Below, one piece after another: positions 8,147 to 16,555 of a stretch of 50,792 nucleotides of DNA (position 1 is its first letter; each line of letters begins with the position of its first letter). The DNA is taken from positions 1 to 50,792 of the forward strand of contig NZ_JACIDZ010000023.1 of assembly GCF_014196625.1 (NCBI RefSeq), read 5' to 3'. The position numbers were made by a program, and so were the translations under genes. The notes beneath the pieces were generated by a model. That model had not been told where the DNA came from, ran no database searches, and was given only the letters and a program-made list of their open reading frames with translations. Source of the DNA: Martelella radicis (lineage in GTDB: Bacteria > Pseudomonadota > Alphaproteobacteria > Rhizobiales > Rhizobiaceae).

Positions 8147-9019
8147 TCAGATTCTGACCGTCCTGGCCAGTTCCATGAAGCCATCCAGATAGTCGGGGTG
8201 ATCGCCCGTGCGCGCGCCGAGATGGATGGATTTTGCGATGCCTTCGCCGATCCGCACACCCCTCACCCCCTTGGCTCCGCGCAACAGCCAGTCGGGCGTG
8301 GCGCTGACGGCGCGGCCCGAGGCCACCAGCCGCAACATCAGATCGGTCGTTTCCACCGTGCGGTGGCGACGCGGCAGGGCGTGGGCTGGCACGAGAAAGC
8401 GGGTAAAGATATCGAGCCTTTCGCGCGAGACCGGATAGGTGATCAGGGTTTCGCCCGCCAGATCCTCTGGCTCGACCCATTGTTTTTGTGCGAGTGGGTG
8501 ATTTTCGGTCACTGCCAGAACCAGTTCGTAATCAAACACGGGTCTGTATTCGAGGCCCGCGCGCTCGATCGGATCGGGGGTGACGAGAATGTCGATCTCG
8601 TGGCTCAGAAGCGCTGCCAGCCCACCGAACTGGAAGGCCGTGGTCACATCCAGCTCGACATCGGGCCATTCCGCCAGAAACGGATCCACGACGCGCATCA
8701 GCCAGTCCTGGCAGGGATGGCACTCCATCCCCACCCGGATCGCCCCGCGCCGCCCGCGCGCATAATCCTCGATCACCGTCGCGCCATGTTCCAGCTGAGG
8801 CAGGACACGCTGCGCAAGGCTCAGGAGATAGTCTCCGGCCAGCGTGAGGCGCAGCTTATGCCCCTCGCGCTCCCACAGCTTGACACCGTAGCGATCCTCG
8901 AACCGGCGGATCGCATGGCTGACCGCCGATTGCGTTAGGTTCAACTGCTCGGCCGCCTGGGTCAGGCTCCCGGTCCGGTCAATCTCGCGCAGGATGGCCA
9001 GGGGCTGGATATCGATCAT
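8147..9019 (-). CDS. LysR-family regulator, MetR-like
   Basis: A 290-aa protein. The N-terminal winged helix (SLTQAAEQLNLTQSAVSHAI) is typical of LysR proteins. The effector domain has GMECHPCQDWL, DILVTPDP and ETLITYPVSRERLD, which line up with E. coli MetR (ECHSCIQWL, ETLLIYPVQRSRLD). MetR senses homocysteine and activates methionine genes. The codirectional mesX-mesD operon downstream makes these the obvious targets. ATG 9019 is chosen with AAGGA nine bases upstream; an adjacent TTG would also fit. Confidence 0.85.
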   Translation of the reverse strand: MIDIQPLAILREIDRTGSLTQAAEQLNLTQSAVSHAIRRFEDRYGVKLWEREGHKLRLTLAGDYLLSLAQRVLPQLEHGATVIEDYARGRRGAIRVGMECHPCQDWLMRVVDPFLAEWPDVELDVTTAFQFGGLAALLSHEIDILVTPDPIERAGLEYRPVFDYELVLAVTENHPLAQKQWVEPEDLAGETLITYPVSRERLDIFTRFLVPAHALPRRHRTVETTDLMLRLVASGRAVSATPDWLLRGAKGVRGVRIGEGIAKSIHLGARTGDHPDYLDGFMELARTVRI

Positions 9020-9021
9020 CA

Positions 9022-9048
9022 ATATGAGTCCTTGTCATGCACTCATAT
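9022..9048. promoter_or_regulatory. Dyad at the 5' edge of the MetR-like gene
   Basis: ATATGAGT (9022-9029) and ACTCATAT (9041-9048) form a perfect 8-bp inverted repeat with an 11-bp spacer, the geometry of a LysR site. It overlaps the ribosome binding region of the regulator gene, so autorepression is plausible. The remaining bases to 9189 show no gene. Confidence 0.4.
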
Positions 9049-9189
9049 TATCAATTAATTCGGCGTCATGACAAACAGCGACATTTGTCTTTTCGACGCA
9101 TCGTACCCCATGCCAGTTCCTCATGAAAAGAAGTGGCCATTTTAGCGTGTGATCGATCACCGTCTTCTCTCAAGGCCTGAACGGATACT

Positions 9190-10534
9190 CTAGCCGGCGA
9201 TGCGTCGGGAAGCGCGCCGCGGCAGAAGCAAAGCGACGAGCAGAGCGATGAGAAAGAGACCGGCGGCGGCGGCGAATACCGCTCGGTAGCCCTCCAGTGT
9301 TTGCAGGCGACTGTCCGGGGTTGCCATCGTGGCGACGAGGAAGATCGTATTGAGCAGGGCCGGGCCAATGGAGCCGCCGACCTGCTGGGTGACGTTGACG
9401 GGGGCCGACGCCACGCCGGATTGCTCCTCGCCCACGCCGGTCAGAGCCGAGCTGGACGCAGGTACAAAGTAGATGCCGAGGCCGAAACTCATGACACAGA
9501 GTGCCGGCAATACTTGCGCCCAGAATCCGAGTCCCGGACCAACCGGAACGAGCCAGACCATCCCCAACGCGGCCCCGAACAATCCGATCCACATGGTTCG
9601 GCTGTCGCCAAAACGCGGCATCAGTTTCGATGCGATCGAAGAGCCCAGCACAATCCCGGCTGAGAAGGGCAGAAACGCGAGACCGGTCGCCAACGGCGAG
9701 AACTCCAGCACTGACTGCAGATAAAAAGCGAGGAACATCAGCATCCCGAACATTCCTGCCCCTATCACCGCCATCGAAAGGAAGGCTGTGGCGCGGTTGC
9801 GGTCCGCCGGAATGGAAAGCCGCAGGAGCGGATTGCGCGCGCGGCTCTGGCGAAGAATGAAAACCATGAGAAGCGCCACGCCCGTCAGGATCGTGGCGGG
9901 AGCAAAGGCACGATACGTTTGCGCCCGCCTTCACCGGCAACAGTCAGGCCGTATACAACGGCTGTGAGGCCGCCGCTCGACAACAAAACCCCGTAAAGGT
10001 CAAGAGCGCTGCGGTCCCGCGCCGTGCTGTGCGGAAGCGTGCGCAGCGCTGCAAGCGCCACAACCAGCGCGATGGGCAGGTTGATATAGAAGCACCAACG
10101 CCGGCCGAGATATGCCGTGAGCACCCCGCCAAGGAGAAGTCCAACCGCTCCGTCCAGCCCCTGAACGGCGCCGCAAACCGCGAAGGCGCGGGTGCGAGAA
10201 TAAGCGTTGTGCCGGAGGCGGCAGCCCCGCCAAGGCCAGAAGCGAGCGCGAAGCCTGTTAATCCGAGCAGGAACATCCGCCGATGACCGAACCGGTCGCC
10301 GAGCCGACCGCCCAATAGCAGCAGGCCGCCGAAGCTCAGCGCATAGGCCGTGATCACCCAGGGGCGCGCCGTATCGGAAAGGCCGAGGCCAGCCTGCGCG
10401 CGCGGCAGAGCAATGTTGATGATCGAGGCATCGAGCACGATCATCAGTGTGGCCGAGGCGATGACGGCTAGCACGACGAAGGGGTAGCCCGCCCGTGACG
10501 GGGTCGATGAAATGGTCATTTTGGAAAATCTCAC
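9190..10534 (-). pseudogene. DHA2 (EmrB/QacA-type) MFS transporter, broken
   Basis: Three reading-frame segments together make a 14-helix drug/H+ antiporter. The N-terminal part (from 10534) has LDASIINIALP and GGRLGDRFGHRR. The middle has GLLLGGVLTAYLGRRWCFYIN, and the C-terminal part runs to 9190. Near 10190 the frame changes and about 25-30 codons normally found between LILARALQG and the RTRAFAVYGAV segment are missing, so this is a deletion and not a simple base error. A second frame change lies near 9920. It starts 4 bp inside the upstream methyltransferase gene, so it was the last gene of that operon. Confidence 0.75.
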
Positions 10535-11145
10535 ACCCGCCGTTTCAGGAAGAGGATATTGTCAGTCACCGTGGCGCTCTGTCCCTCCGGTCCGGAGGCG
10601 ATGCGGGCTATCGGGCAGAGGCAGCGATGCGCCCATGCCTCCGGGTCGAGCTGCATTGAGGCGAGCGTATCTTCGGCGGTGGGAAAGCGGGTATTTTCAG
10701 GCGACCAGGACCAGGGCGCCCGCGAGGCATGCTCGACGATCAGAAGATGACCGCCCGTGGCCACTGCCGCGGCGGCCCGCGCCAGCACTTCGCCGCGCGG
10801 CCAGTCCTGCGGCGAATGCAGGAAGCTGGCGGTAACCAGATGGAAGCGCCCCTCCGGAAAGGACAGGGCGAGATCGCGCGCCTCGAACCGGATGCGGTCC
10901 GCAACGCCGGCGGCTTCTGCGTTTCGGGCAGCGATGTCGAGTGCTACGGAAGAGACGTCGACAGCCGTCACTTGCCAGCCCTGACGGGCCAGCCAGACGG
11001 CATCGTCGCCCCTGGCGCAACCAAGTTCCAGCGCCGTGCCGGGGCGAAGCGGCCCCGCGAACTGGGACAGGGTCAAGCCGGGCTTGCCCGACGAGGTCTG
11101 CGGGCCCTTGGCATATATATCGTTCCAGATGGTTTCGGTCTGCAT
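10531..11145 (-). CDS. Class I SAM-dependent methyltransferase
   Basis: A 204-aa Rossmann methyltransferase with motif I ALELGCARGDDAVWLA near residues 38-53 and acidic motif II VTAVDVSS, resembling small TehB/thiopurine-type enzymes. The substrate cannot be read from the sequence. It lies 12 bp after a thioredoxin-reductase-like gene and overlaps the broken MFS gene by 4 bp, suggesting an operon once concerned with detoxification or export. Confidence 0.8.
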   Translation of the reverse strand: MQTETIWNDIYAKGPQTSSGKPGLTLSQFAGPLRPGTALELGCARGDDAVWLARQGWQVTAVDVSSVALDIAARNAEAAGVADRIRFEARDLALSFPEGRFHLVTASFLHSPQDWPRGEVLARAAAAVATGGHLLIVEHASRAPWSWSPENTRFPTAEDTLASMQLDPEAWAHRCLCPIARIASGPEGQSATVTDNILFLKRRV

Positions 11146-11157
11146 CTTTCGTCCCCT

Positions 11158-12075
11158 TCAGGCCGCTTCGCCGAGATCGAGATCGAAGATCAGCGAGCGA
11201 TGGGCAGCGCCGCCGGCCATCACCCCGGCCGCTGCCGCCAGCGTCGCGTTCGGCATCGGGCTTGCAAGATCGCCGGCGGCAAAGACGCCGGGAACTGTTG
11301 TCGCCTGCATCTGGTCAACCGCAATATAGGGCCCGGTCGGTCCGTCCTGCATTTCGCAGCCCAGTTGAGCCGCGATGTCACTGGAGGGCGCCGTCTGCGG
11401 CGCCAGGAAAAGCCCCGCAAGCGGAACCGTCCGTCCGTCTTCCAGCCGCACCGCTTCAAGCGCCGGACTGGTTCCGATGAGTTCCGCCACCGGCGTTTCC
11501 TCGATTTGAACGCCGCGGCTTTTCAGCGATTGCACCTGCTCTTCAGTCGGTCGGAAAGCCGTTCCGGTAAACAGCGTGGTTTGCCCCCAGTCGGGCAGCA
11601 GCATCGCCTGATGAAAGGCCATCTCATCGCGCGCGAGCACGCCGACCGGCTCGCGGTTGAGTTCATAACCATGGCAATAGGGGCAATGCAGCACGCTTGC
11701 ACCCCAGCGTTCGGCAAGGCCGGGGATATCCGGTAGGGTATCGCGCACGCCATAGGCGAGGACGATCCGCCGCGCGGTGACGTCACCGCCGTCGGCCAGA
11801 GAGACGCGGAAACCATTGCCCTCACGCCGGGCTAAAAGTGTCGCCTCGTCGCGAAAACGAACGGTCGGATAGACGCTCAACTCTTCACGCAACCGCACCT
11901 TGATCGCGCCCGGGCTTTGCCCGTCCTGTCCCGGAAACCCGTGCGATGCTTCGGCAAAGCGGTTTCTGGGCATGCCGGTATCCAGCACCAGCACCGCCTT
12001 TCGCGCCCGCGCCAGCTGCATGGCGGCGGACATGCCGGCAAAACTGCCGCCGATTATCAGAACATCATGATCCAT
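11158..12075 (-). CDS. FAD/NAD(P)-dependent disulfide reductase, thioredoxin-reductase-like
   Basis: A 305-aa protein with the FAD dinucleotide motif GGSFAG (9-14), a second nucleotide-binding region, a redox motif CPYC at 131-134 in place of the CATC of TrxB, and a C-terminal GVFAAGDLA flavin motif. Such proteins reduce small dithiols or act as dithiol oxidases. It is the first gene of an operon transcribed away from an Rrf2 regulator and is probably its target. The physiological substrate is unknown. Confidence 0.85.
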   Translation of the reverse strand: MDHDVLIIGGSFAGMSAAMQLARARKAVLVLDTGMPRNRFAEASHGFPGQDGQSPGAIKVRLREELSVYPTVRFRDEATLLARREGNGFRVSLADGGDVTARRIVLAYGVRDTLPDIPGLAERWGASVLHCPYCHGYELNREPVGVLARDEMAFHQAMLLPDWGQTTLFTGTAFRPTEEQVQSLKSRGVQIEETPVAELIGTSPALEAVRLEDGRTVPLAGLFLAPQTAPSSDIAAQLGCEMQDGPTGPYIAVDQMQATTVPGVFAAGDLASPMPNATLAAAAGVMAGGAAHRSLIFDLDLGEAA

Positions 12076-12134
12076 AGCCTGATCCCTTTTTGGTTTAATG
12101 TATTTTTATGAGTTACATGAAACACCAGACCATG

Positions 12135-12160
12135 GCAACACATGAAACTTTCATTGTTGC
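12135..12160. promoter_or_regulatory. Nested dyad between reductase and Rrf2 genes
   Basis: A perfect palindrome ATGAAACTTTCAT (12142-12154) is enclosed by GCAACA (12135-12140) and TGTTGC (12155-12160). It sits midway in the 132-bp divergent promoter region, a natural operator for the Rrf2 protein controlling both directions. Confidence 0.55.
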
Positions 12161-12207
12161 ATGATGGATGCTAAACAACAGATACCCAATCGCCAGGAGC
12201 CTATTTT

Positions 12208-12696
12208 ATGCCGCGTGATCTCCGCCTCTCCCGCATGCTGCACGTGCTGATTCATCTCGACCGGCATGTCGAGCGCGCGACATCCGACCAGATCGCCGGG
12301 ATGATTTCGACCAACCCTGTCGTCGTGCGGCGGATGATGGCGGGGCTCAGGGACAAGGAAATCCTGATCTCGGAAAAGGGCCATGGCGGCGGCTGGCAAC
12401 TGGCGCGCCCGCTGAGCGCGATATCTCTGCTCGATGTCTACGAGGCGATCGGCAGCCCGCCGCTCTTCAACATCGGCCCCGGCGCCGAACCCGCCGACTG
12501 TCTGGTGGAAAAGGCCGTCGACGCCCGGCTTGACCTGGCGATGCAGGATGCCGAACAGCGGCTACTGCAGCAGTTCTCCGAAATCTCGGTGGAAGACCTG
12601 GCGCAGGATTTCGAGCACCGGTTCGCCACACTTCAGGTCGAGGCGGGCGAGGCCGGCGCCAATGCAGCCTTCCAGCATTTTGGAACCGATAAGTAG
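12208..12696 (+). CDS. Rrf2-family transcriptional regulator
   Basis: A 162-aa protein with an N-terminal winged helix (TSDQIAGMISTNPVVVRRMM, with the KGHGGGWQLAR wing), as in Rrf2/YwnA-type repressors. Only one cysteine (PADC) is obvious, not the three-cysteine cluster of IscR, so it is more likely redox- or ligand-responsive through a single thiol than FeS-binding. CAGGAG precedes the ATG. It is divergent from the reductase-methyltransferase-MFS operon. Confidence 0.85.
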   Translation: MPRDLRLSRMLHVLIHLDRHVERATSDQIAGMISTNPVVVRRMMAGLRDKEILISEKGHGGGWQLARPLSAISLLDVYEAIGSPPLFNIGPGAEPADCLVEKAVDARLDLAMQDAEQRLLQQFSEISVEDLAQDFEHRFATLQVEAGEAGANAAFQHFGTDK

Positions 12697-12700
12697 TCAG

Positions 12701-12726
12701 CGGCATGGCGCTTAAACGCCATGCCG
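12701..12726. terminator. Bidirectional hairpin between convergent genes
   Basis: CGGCATGGCG (12701-12710) and CGCCATGCCG (12717-12726) form a perfect 10-bp stem with loop CTTAAA. It lies in the 54 bp between the convergent Rrf2 and phoX genes. The T-run is poor. Confidence 0.65.
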
Positions 12727-12750
12727 CATCACGAGCTGATTGCAGTATCT

Positions 12751-14643
12751 TCAGCCGACGAGGCCGTTGTCGTCGCGCTTGATCGCCATGATCGAGGAGC
12801 GCGGCAGGCCCTCTTCCGCCGGCCACGAGCCGCCCGGATGCTGGACGCCGACGAACATGGTGCGCCGGTCGGCCGACCAGCACAGGCCGGTGATCTCGCC
12901 GCCACGCGGGCCGGTCAGGAAGCGGACGATCTCGCCCGTTGCCGGATCGCCGGCAAGCTGCTGGTTGTTGCCCATGCCGGCGAAATCGCCCTCGTTGCTG
13001 TCCTCGCCATCGGTCTGGATCCAGACGAGACCGCTGGTGTCGAAGGCCATGCCGTCGGGCGAGTTGAACAGATTGCCGCTGTTGATGTTGGACGAACCGG
13101 CATAGGCGTCCGAATGAACCTCCGGATTGCCGGCCATGACGAACAGATCCCAGCGGAAGGTGTCGGCGGCGTGGTCGTCGCCATCGGGATACCAGCGCAC
13201 GATCTGGCCGTATTTGTTGGCCTCGCGCGGGTTCGGCCCGCCGACCGGCGTGGCATCGCCGCCGGCATTGGCCTTGACGCCGCGGTTCTTGTTGTTGGTG
13301 AGACAGCAATAGGCTTCCACGGCATAGGGGTTGACGGCGACCCATTCGGGGCGGTCCATGGTCGTGGCGCCGACCTTCGATCCGGCCATGCGGGCGAAGA
13401 TCAGGATGTCGGCGGGCTCCATGCCGGTGGTTTCCGGCGTCAGCGCCAGCCATTCGCCGGTCTGGTCGTCGTTGAACTTCGCGACATAGAGCGTGCCGTC
13501 ATCGAGCAGGCCATCGGTATCGCCGCCGGTGACATAGGGATGGGTCGAGACGAAACGATAGAGGAACTCGCCGCGCTCGTCATCGCCGAGATAGACCACG
13601 ACGCGGCCATCCGGGGCGAGCGTCACTTCGGCGTTTTCATGCTTGAAGCGACCAAGTGCCGTGCGCTTGACCGGCGTGCTGCCGGGGTCGGTCGGATCGA
13701 TCTCGACCACCCAGCCGAAGCGGTGCGGTTCGTTGGGGGTCTTCGACGTATCGAAGCGCGGATCGAACTTTTCGTAACCGTACTGGCTTTCCGCCGCCAT
13801 GCCATAGCGCTCGTAGCCGGCGGCGACGTCATCGCTGTAGCTCGTCTCTTCGGTCGCGCCGAAATAGCCGTTGAAGTTCTCCTCGCAGGTCAGATAGGTG
13901 CCCCACGGCGTCTTGCCGGCGCCGCAATTGCCGAGCGTGCCGAGCACGGCGCGGCCATCCGGATCCGCTTCCGTCTTCATGAGCGGATGACCGGCGGCCG
14001 GTCCCGAAATCGCCATCGGCGCATTGTGGTGCAGACGGCGGTTGAACGGGCTGGAGCGCACCACGGACCAGCCGTCAGCGCCTTCCGCGATCTCGACCAC
14101 GGTCACGCCCTGCAGGTTCTGCAGTTTCAAGACATCGGCCGCGCTCTGCGGCACGCCGTCTTCGGTATGCGGCAGGTTGATGTCGCTGTTCACATATTCA
14201 TTGTTGACCGCGAGAATCTGATGGCCACCGATCTCGAAGGTTTCCATGCCATCGGTATTCTCGCCGAAGACCTTATCGGATTCCTCGACCGAACCGCCGG
14301 TCTCGTGGTTGAATTCGGCCACGCCGTCATAAAGCGGATCGCCCCAGCTCACCAGAACCCTGGCTTTATAGCCCTCGGGCACGTGGAAGGCGTAATCGGT
14401 CTGGGTGGCGATCGGCGTGAACGGAAAGCGCGACTGCGGCGCTGCCGCTTCCGCCGTTCCGCCCGGCAACAGGCCGGCGCTCATGGCTACGGCGCCCGAG
14501 CCGAAGGCGACAACGCCGCCGAGGAAGCCGCGGCGCGAGATCGCGCGTTCGACCACCCGGTCAAATTCGCTTTCTTCGGGCCGGGGAAAGTTGAGTTCGT
14601 CCCACGCGTCGGCGGGTATCTTGATGGGCGGTATTCTGGTCAT
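12751..14643 (-). CDS. PhoX-family phosphatase, Tat-exported
   Basis: A 630-aa protein of the PhoX/DUF839 family. Residues about 36-66 form a Tat signal (SRRGFLGGVVAFGSG, then an Ala-rich stretch ending in EAA). The body has family blocks such as GNCGAGKTPWGTYLTCEEN and FKHENAEV. PhoX enzymes are periplasmic Ca/Fe-dependent alkaline phosphatases acting on phosphomonoesters. GAGGG seven bases before ATG supports the start. I saw no convincing Pho box upstream, so phosphate control is not shown. Confidence 0.85.
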   Translation of the reverse strand: MTRIPPIKIPADAWDELNFPRPEESEFDRVVERAISRRGFLGGVVAFGSGAVAMSAGLLPGGTAEAAAPQSRFPFTPIATQTDYAFHVPEGYKARVLVSWGDPLYDGVAEFNHETGGSVEESDKVFGENTDGMETFEIGGHQILAVNNEYVNSDINLPHTEDGVPQSAADVLKLQNLQGVTVVEIAEGADGWSVVRSSPFNRRLHHNAPMAISGPAAGHPLMKTEADPDGRAVLGTLGNCGAGKTPWGTYLTCEENFNGYFGATEETSYSDDVAAGYERYGMAAESQYGYEKFDPRFDTSKTPNEPHRFGWVVEIDPTDPGSTPVKRTALGRFKHENAEVTLAPDGRVVVYLGDDERGEFLYRFVSTHPYVTGGDTDGLLDDGTLYVAKFNDDQTGEWLALTPETTGMEPADILIFARMAGSKVGATTMDRPEWVAVNPYAVEAYCCLTNNKNRGVKANAGGDATPVGGPNPREANKYGQIVRWYPDGDDHAADTFRWDLFVMAGNPEVHSDAYAGSSNINSGNLFNSPDGMAFDTSGLVWIQTDGEDSNEGDFAGMGNNQQLAGDPATGEIVRFLTGPRGGEITGLCWSADRRTMFVGVQHPGGSWPAEEGLPRSSIMAIKRDDNGLVG

Positions 14644-14838
14644 GAAAGGTCCCTCGTAATTTAATATCGTTACAAGGATTGTCCTTACAGGGCGTTCTTA
14701 ACGGTGGCATGAAGGAACGCGCATGACCGACAAATGTTGAGCGTCAGGCTTGCGCAACTTTTTCAATTTTCAAACCTGAGGCAGACTTTCAATAAATCGG
14801 CAAAAATGCGTTGCCTTCATATAGCTCGTTCGATAAAC

Positions 14839-14851
14839 GTTATGATATTAC
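14839..14851 (+). promoter_or_regulatory. Candidate Zur box before the azt operon
   Basis: GTTATGATATTAC closely resembles the alphaproteobacterial Zur palindrome GTTATAATATAAC and lies 20 bp before the chosen aztA start. Zur would repress zinc-uptake genes when zinc is plentiful. Its position argues against a longer aztA frame starting upstream of it. Confidence 0.55.
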
Positions 14852-14870
14852 ATTACCGATTCTCCTGTCT

Positions 14871-15665
14871 ATGAACGAGACCCCTTCAATGGCCGAGGCC
14901 TGCCTGACCTTTCGCGATCTGACGCTCGGATATAACCGGCATCCGGCGGTGCACCACCTGAACGGCATTGTCGGCAAGGGCAGTCTGACGGCGGTGGTCG
15001 GTGGCAATGGCTCGGGTAAGTCGACGCTGATGAAGGGCATTGTCGGATTGCTGCGGCCGCTTGGCGGCAGTTGCGCGGTCGCGCCCGGCACCCGTCTGGC
15101 CTATCTGCCGCAGCTCTCGGAGCTCGACCGCAGTTTTCCCGCGCGGGTCGTGGACCTCGTCTCGCTGGGGCTGTGGCCGCGCCGCGGTCTTCTCGGGCGG
15201 CATCGCGCCGAGGACCGGCGGGCGGTCAGCGACGCGCTGATGGCCGTAGGTCTGGAGGGCTTCGAGAAGCGTCCCGTCGACAGCCTGTCCGGCGGCCAGC
15301 TGCAAAGGGCGCTGTTTGCGCGGGTTCTGGTGCAGGACGCCGATCTCATTCTTCTGGACGAACCGTTCAATGCGGTCGATGCGCGCACGATCACCGATCT
15401 TGTGGCGCTGATCAAGAACTGGCACGGAGAGCAGCGCACGGTCATGGTTGTCGTTCATGACCTCGATCTTGTGCGCGAACACTTTCCTCAAGCGCTGCTG
15501 CTGGCCAGACGGCCCATCGCCTGGGGCGACGTCCACGGCACGCTTTCGGCGGAGAACCTGCTGCGTGCCCGCCACTACAGCGAGCCATGGGATGAGCACG
15601 CGCCGTGGTGCGGGCCCGAGGGCGATGCAGGCCTGCCACGAGTTGGGGCGGGAGCGCGATCATGA
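14871..15665 (+). CDS. aztA: Zinc ABC transporter ATP-binding protein AztA
   Basis: A 264-aa ATPase with Walker A GGNGSGKST, signature LSGGQLQRALFARVL, Walker B ADLILLDEP and the switch histidine in VVHDLDLV. It matches the ZnuC/AztA/MntB group of metal ABC transporters. ATG 14871 is used because an upstream ATG would put the Zur-like box inside the gene; ATG 14889 is also possible, and neither has a strong ribosome binding site. It overlaps aztB by 4 bp. It energises zinc import at the inner membrane. Confidence 0.85.
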   Translation: MNETPSMAEACLTFRDLTLGYNRHPAVHHLNGIVGKGSLTAVVGGNGSGKSTLMKGIVGLLRPLGGSCAVAPGTRLAYLPQLSELDRSFPARVVDLVSLGLWPRRGLLGRHRAEDRRAVSDALMAVGLEGFEKRPVDSLSGGQLQRALFARVLVQDADLILLDEPFNAVDARTITDLVALIKNWHGEQRTVMVVVHDLDLVREHFPQALLLARRPIAWGDVHGTLSAENLLRARHYSEPWDEHAPWCGPEGDAGLPRVGAGARS

Positions 15666-16531
15666 TCTACGACGCTCTGGTGCTGCCCTTCATCGAGTTC
15701 GCCTTCATGCAGAGGGCCTTGTCCGGCGCGCTGATGCTGTCGCTGAGCGCCTGCCCGGTCGGCGTGTTCCTGATGCTGAGGCGCATGAGCCTGACCGGCG
15801 ATGCGATGGCGCATGCGATTCTTCCGGGCGCGGCCGCCGGCTTCTTGCTTTACGGCCTTGAGATCGTCCAGATGACGATCGGCGGGCTTGTCGCCGGCAT
15901 TTTCGTGGCGCTCGGCGCGGGCGCCATCGCCCGGCTCACGGTGCAGAAGGAGGATGCCTCGATGGCCGCCTTCTATCTGATTTCGCTGGCGCTTGGCGTG
16001 ATGATGGTGTCGCTGCGCGGCTCCAGCGTCGACCTGATGCATGTCCTGTTCGGCACGGTTCTGGCGCTGAACGACGATGCGCTGACACTGATCGCGCTGG
16101 TCTCCGTCACCTCCATCGTTCTCGTCGGACTGTTCTGGCGGGCGCTGGTGGCCGAATGCATGGACCCGCTGTTCCTGCGCTCCGTCTCCCGCCTTGGCTC
16201 GCCGGTGCATTTTATCTTTCTCGGCCTCGTGGTGATCAATCTGGTGGCGGGCTTTCAGGCGCTCGGAACGCTTCTGTCCGTCGGGCTGATGGTGCTGCCG
16301 GCGGCAGCAGCCCGCTTCTGGACGCAACGCGTTTCGACCATGTGCGCGCTCGCCATCGCCATCGGCTTTGCCTCCTCCATCGTCGGCCTGCTGCTGTCCT
16401 ATCACGCCTCGCTGCCGTCCGGCCCGGCGATCATCCTGTCGGCCGGCGCGATCTATTTCGTTTCGGTCGTCGCAAGCCCGCGCGGCCTTCTTCTGTCGCG
16501 CCTGCCGAAATCGCTGCATCGCGCAGCCTGA
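15662..16531 (+). CDS. aztB: Zinc ABC transporter permease AztB
   Basis: A 289-aa membrane protein with 8-9 hydrophobic helices and the ABC-3 family pattern LRRMSLTGDAMAHAILPG, which contacts the ATPase and opens the metal path. ATG overlaps the aztA stop (ATGA), indicating coupling. It ends 24 bp before aztC. Confidence 0.9.
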   Translation: MIYDALVLPFIEFAFMQRALSGALMLSLSACPVGVFLMLRRMSLTGDAMAHAILPGAAAGFLLYGLEIVQMTIGGLVAGIFVALGAGAIARLTVQKEDASMAAFYLISLALGVMMVSLRGSSVDLMHVLFGTVLALNDDALTLIALVSVTSIVLVGLFWRALVAECMDPLFLRSVSRLGSPVHFIFLGLVVINLVAGFQALGTLLSVGLMVLPAAAARFWTQRVSTMCALAIAIGFASSIVGLLLSYHASLPSGPAIILSAGAIYFVSVVASPRGLLLSRLPKSLHRAA

Positions 16532-16555
16532 TCAAGCAACTTACCGGAATTCATC

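Noticed and set aside
12721-14664. Long plus-strand open frame opposite phoX
   Set aside because: Antisense to a full-length Tat-exported phosphatase with clear family blocks; composition typical of a GC-rich shadow.
14644-14810. Pho box upstream of the phoX gene
   Set aside because: No pair of CTGTCAT-like repeats with proper spacing could be found; only scattered partial matches.
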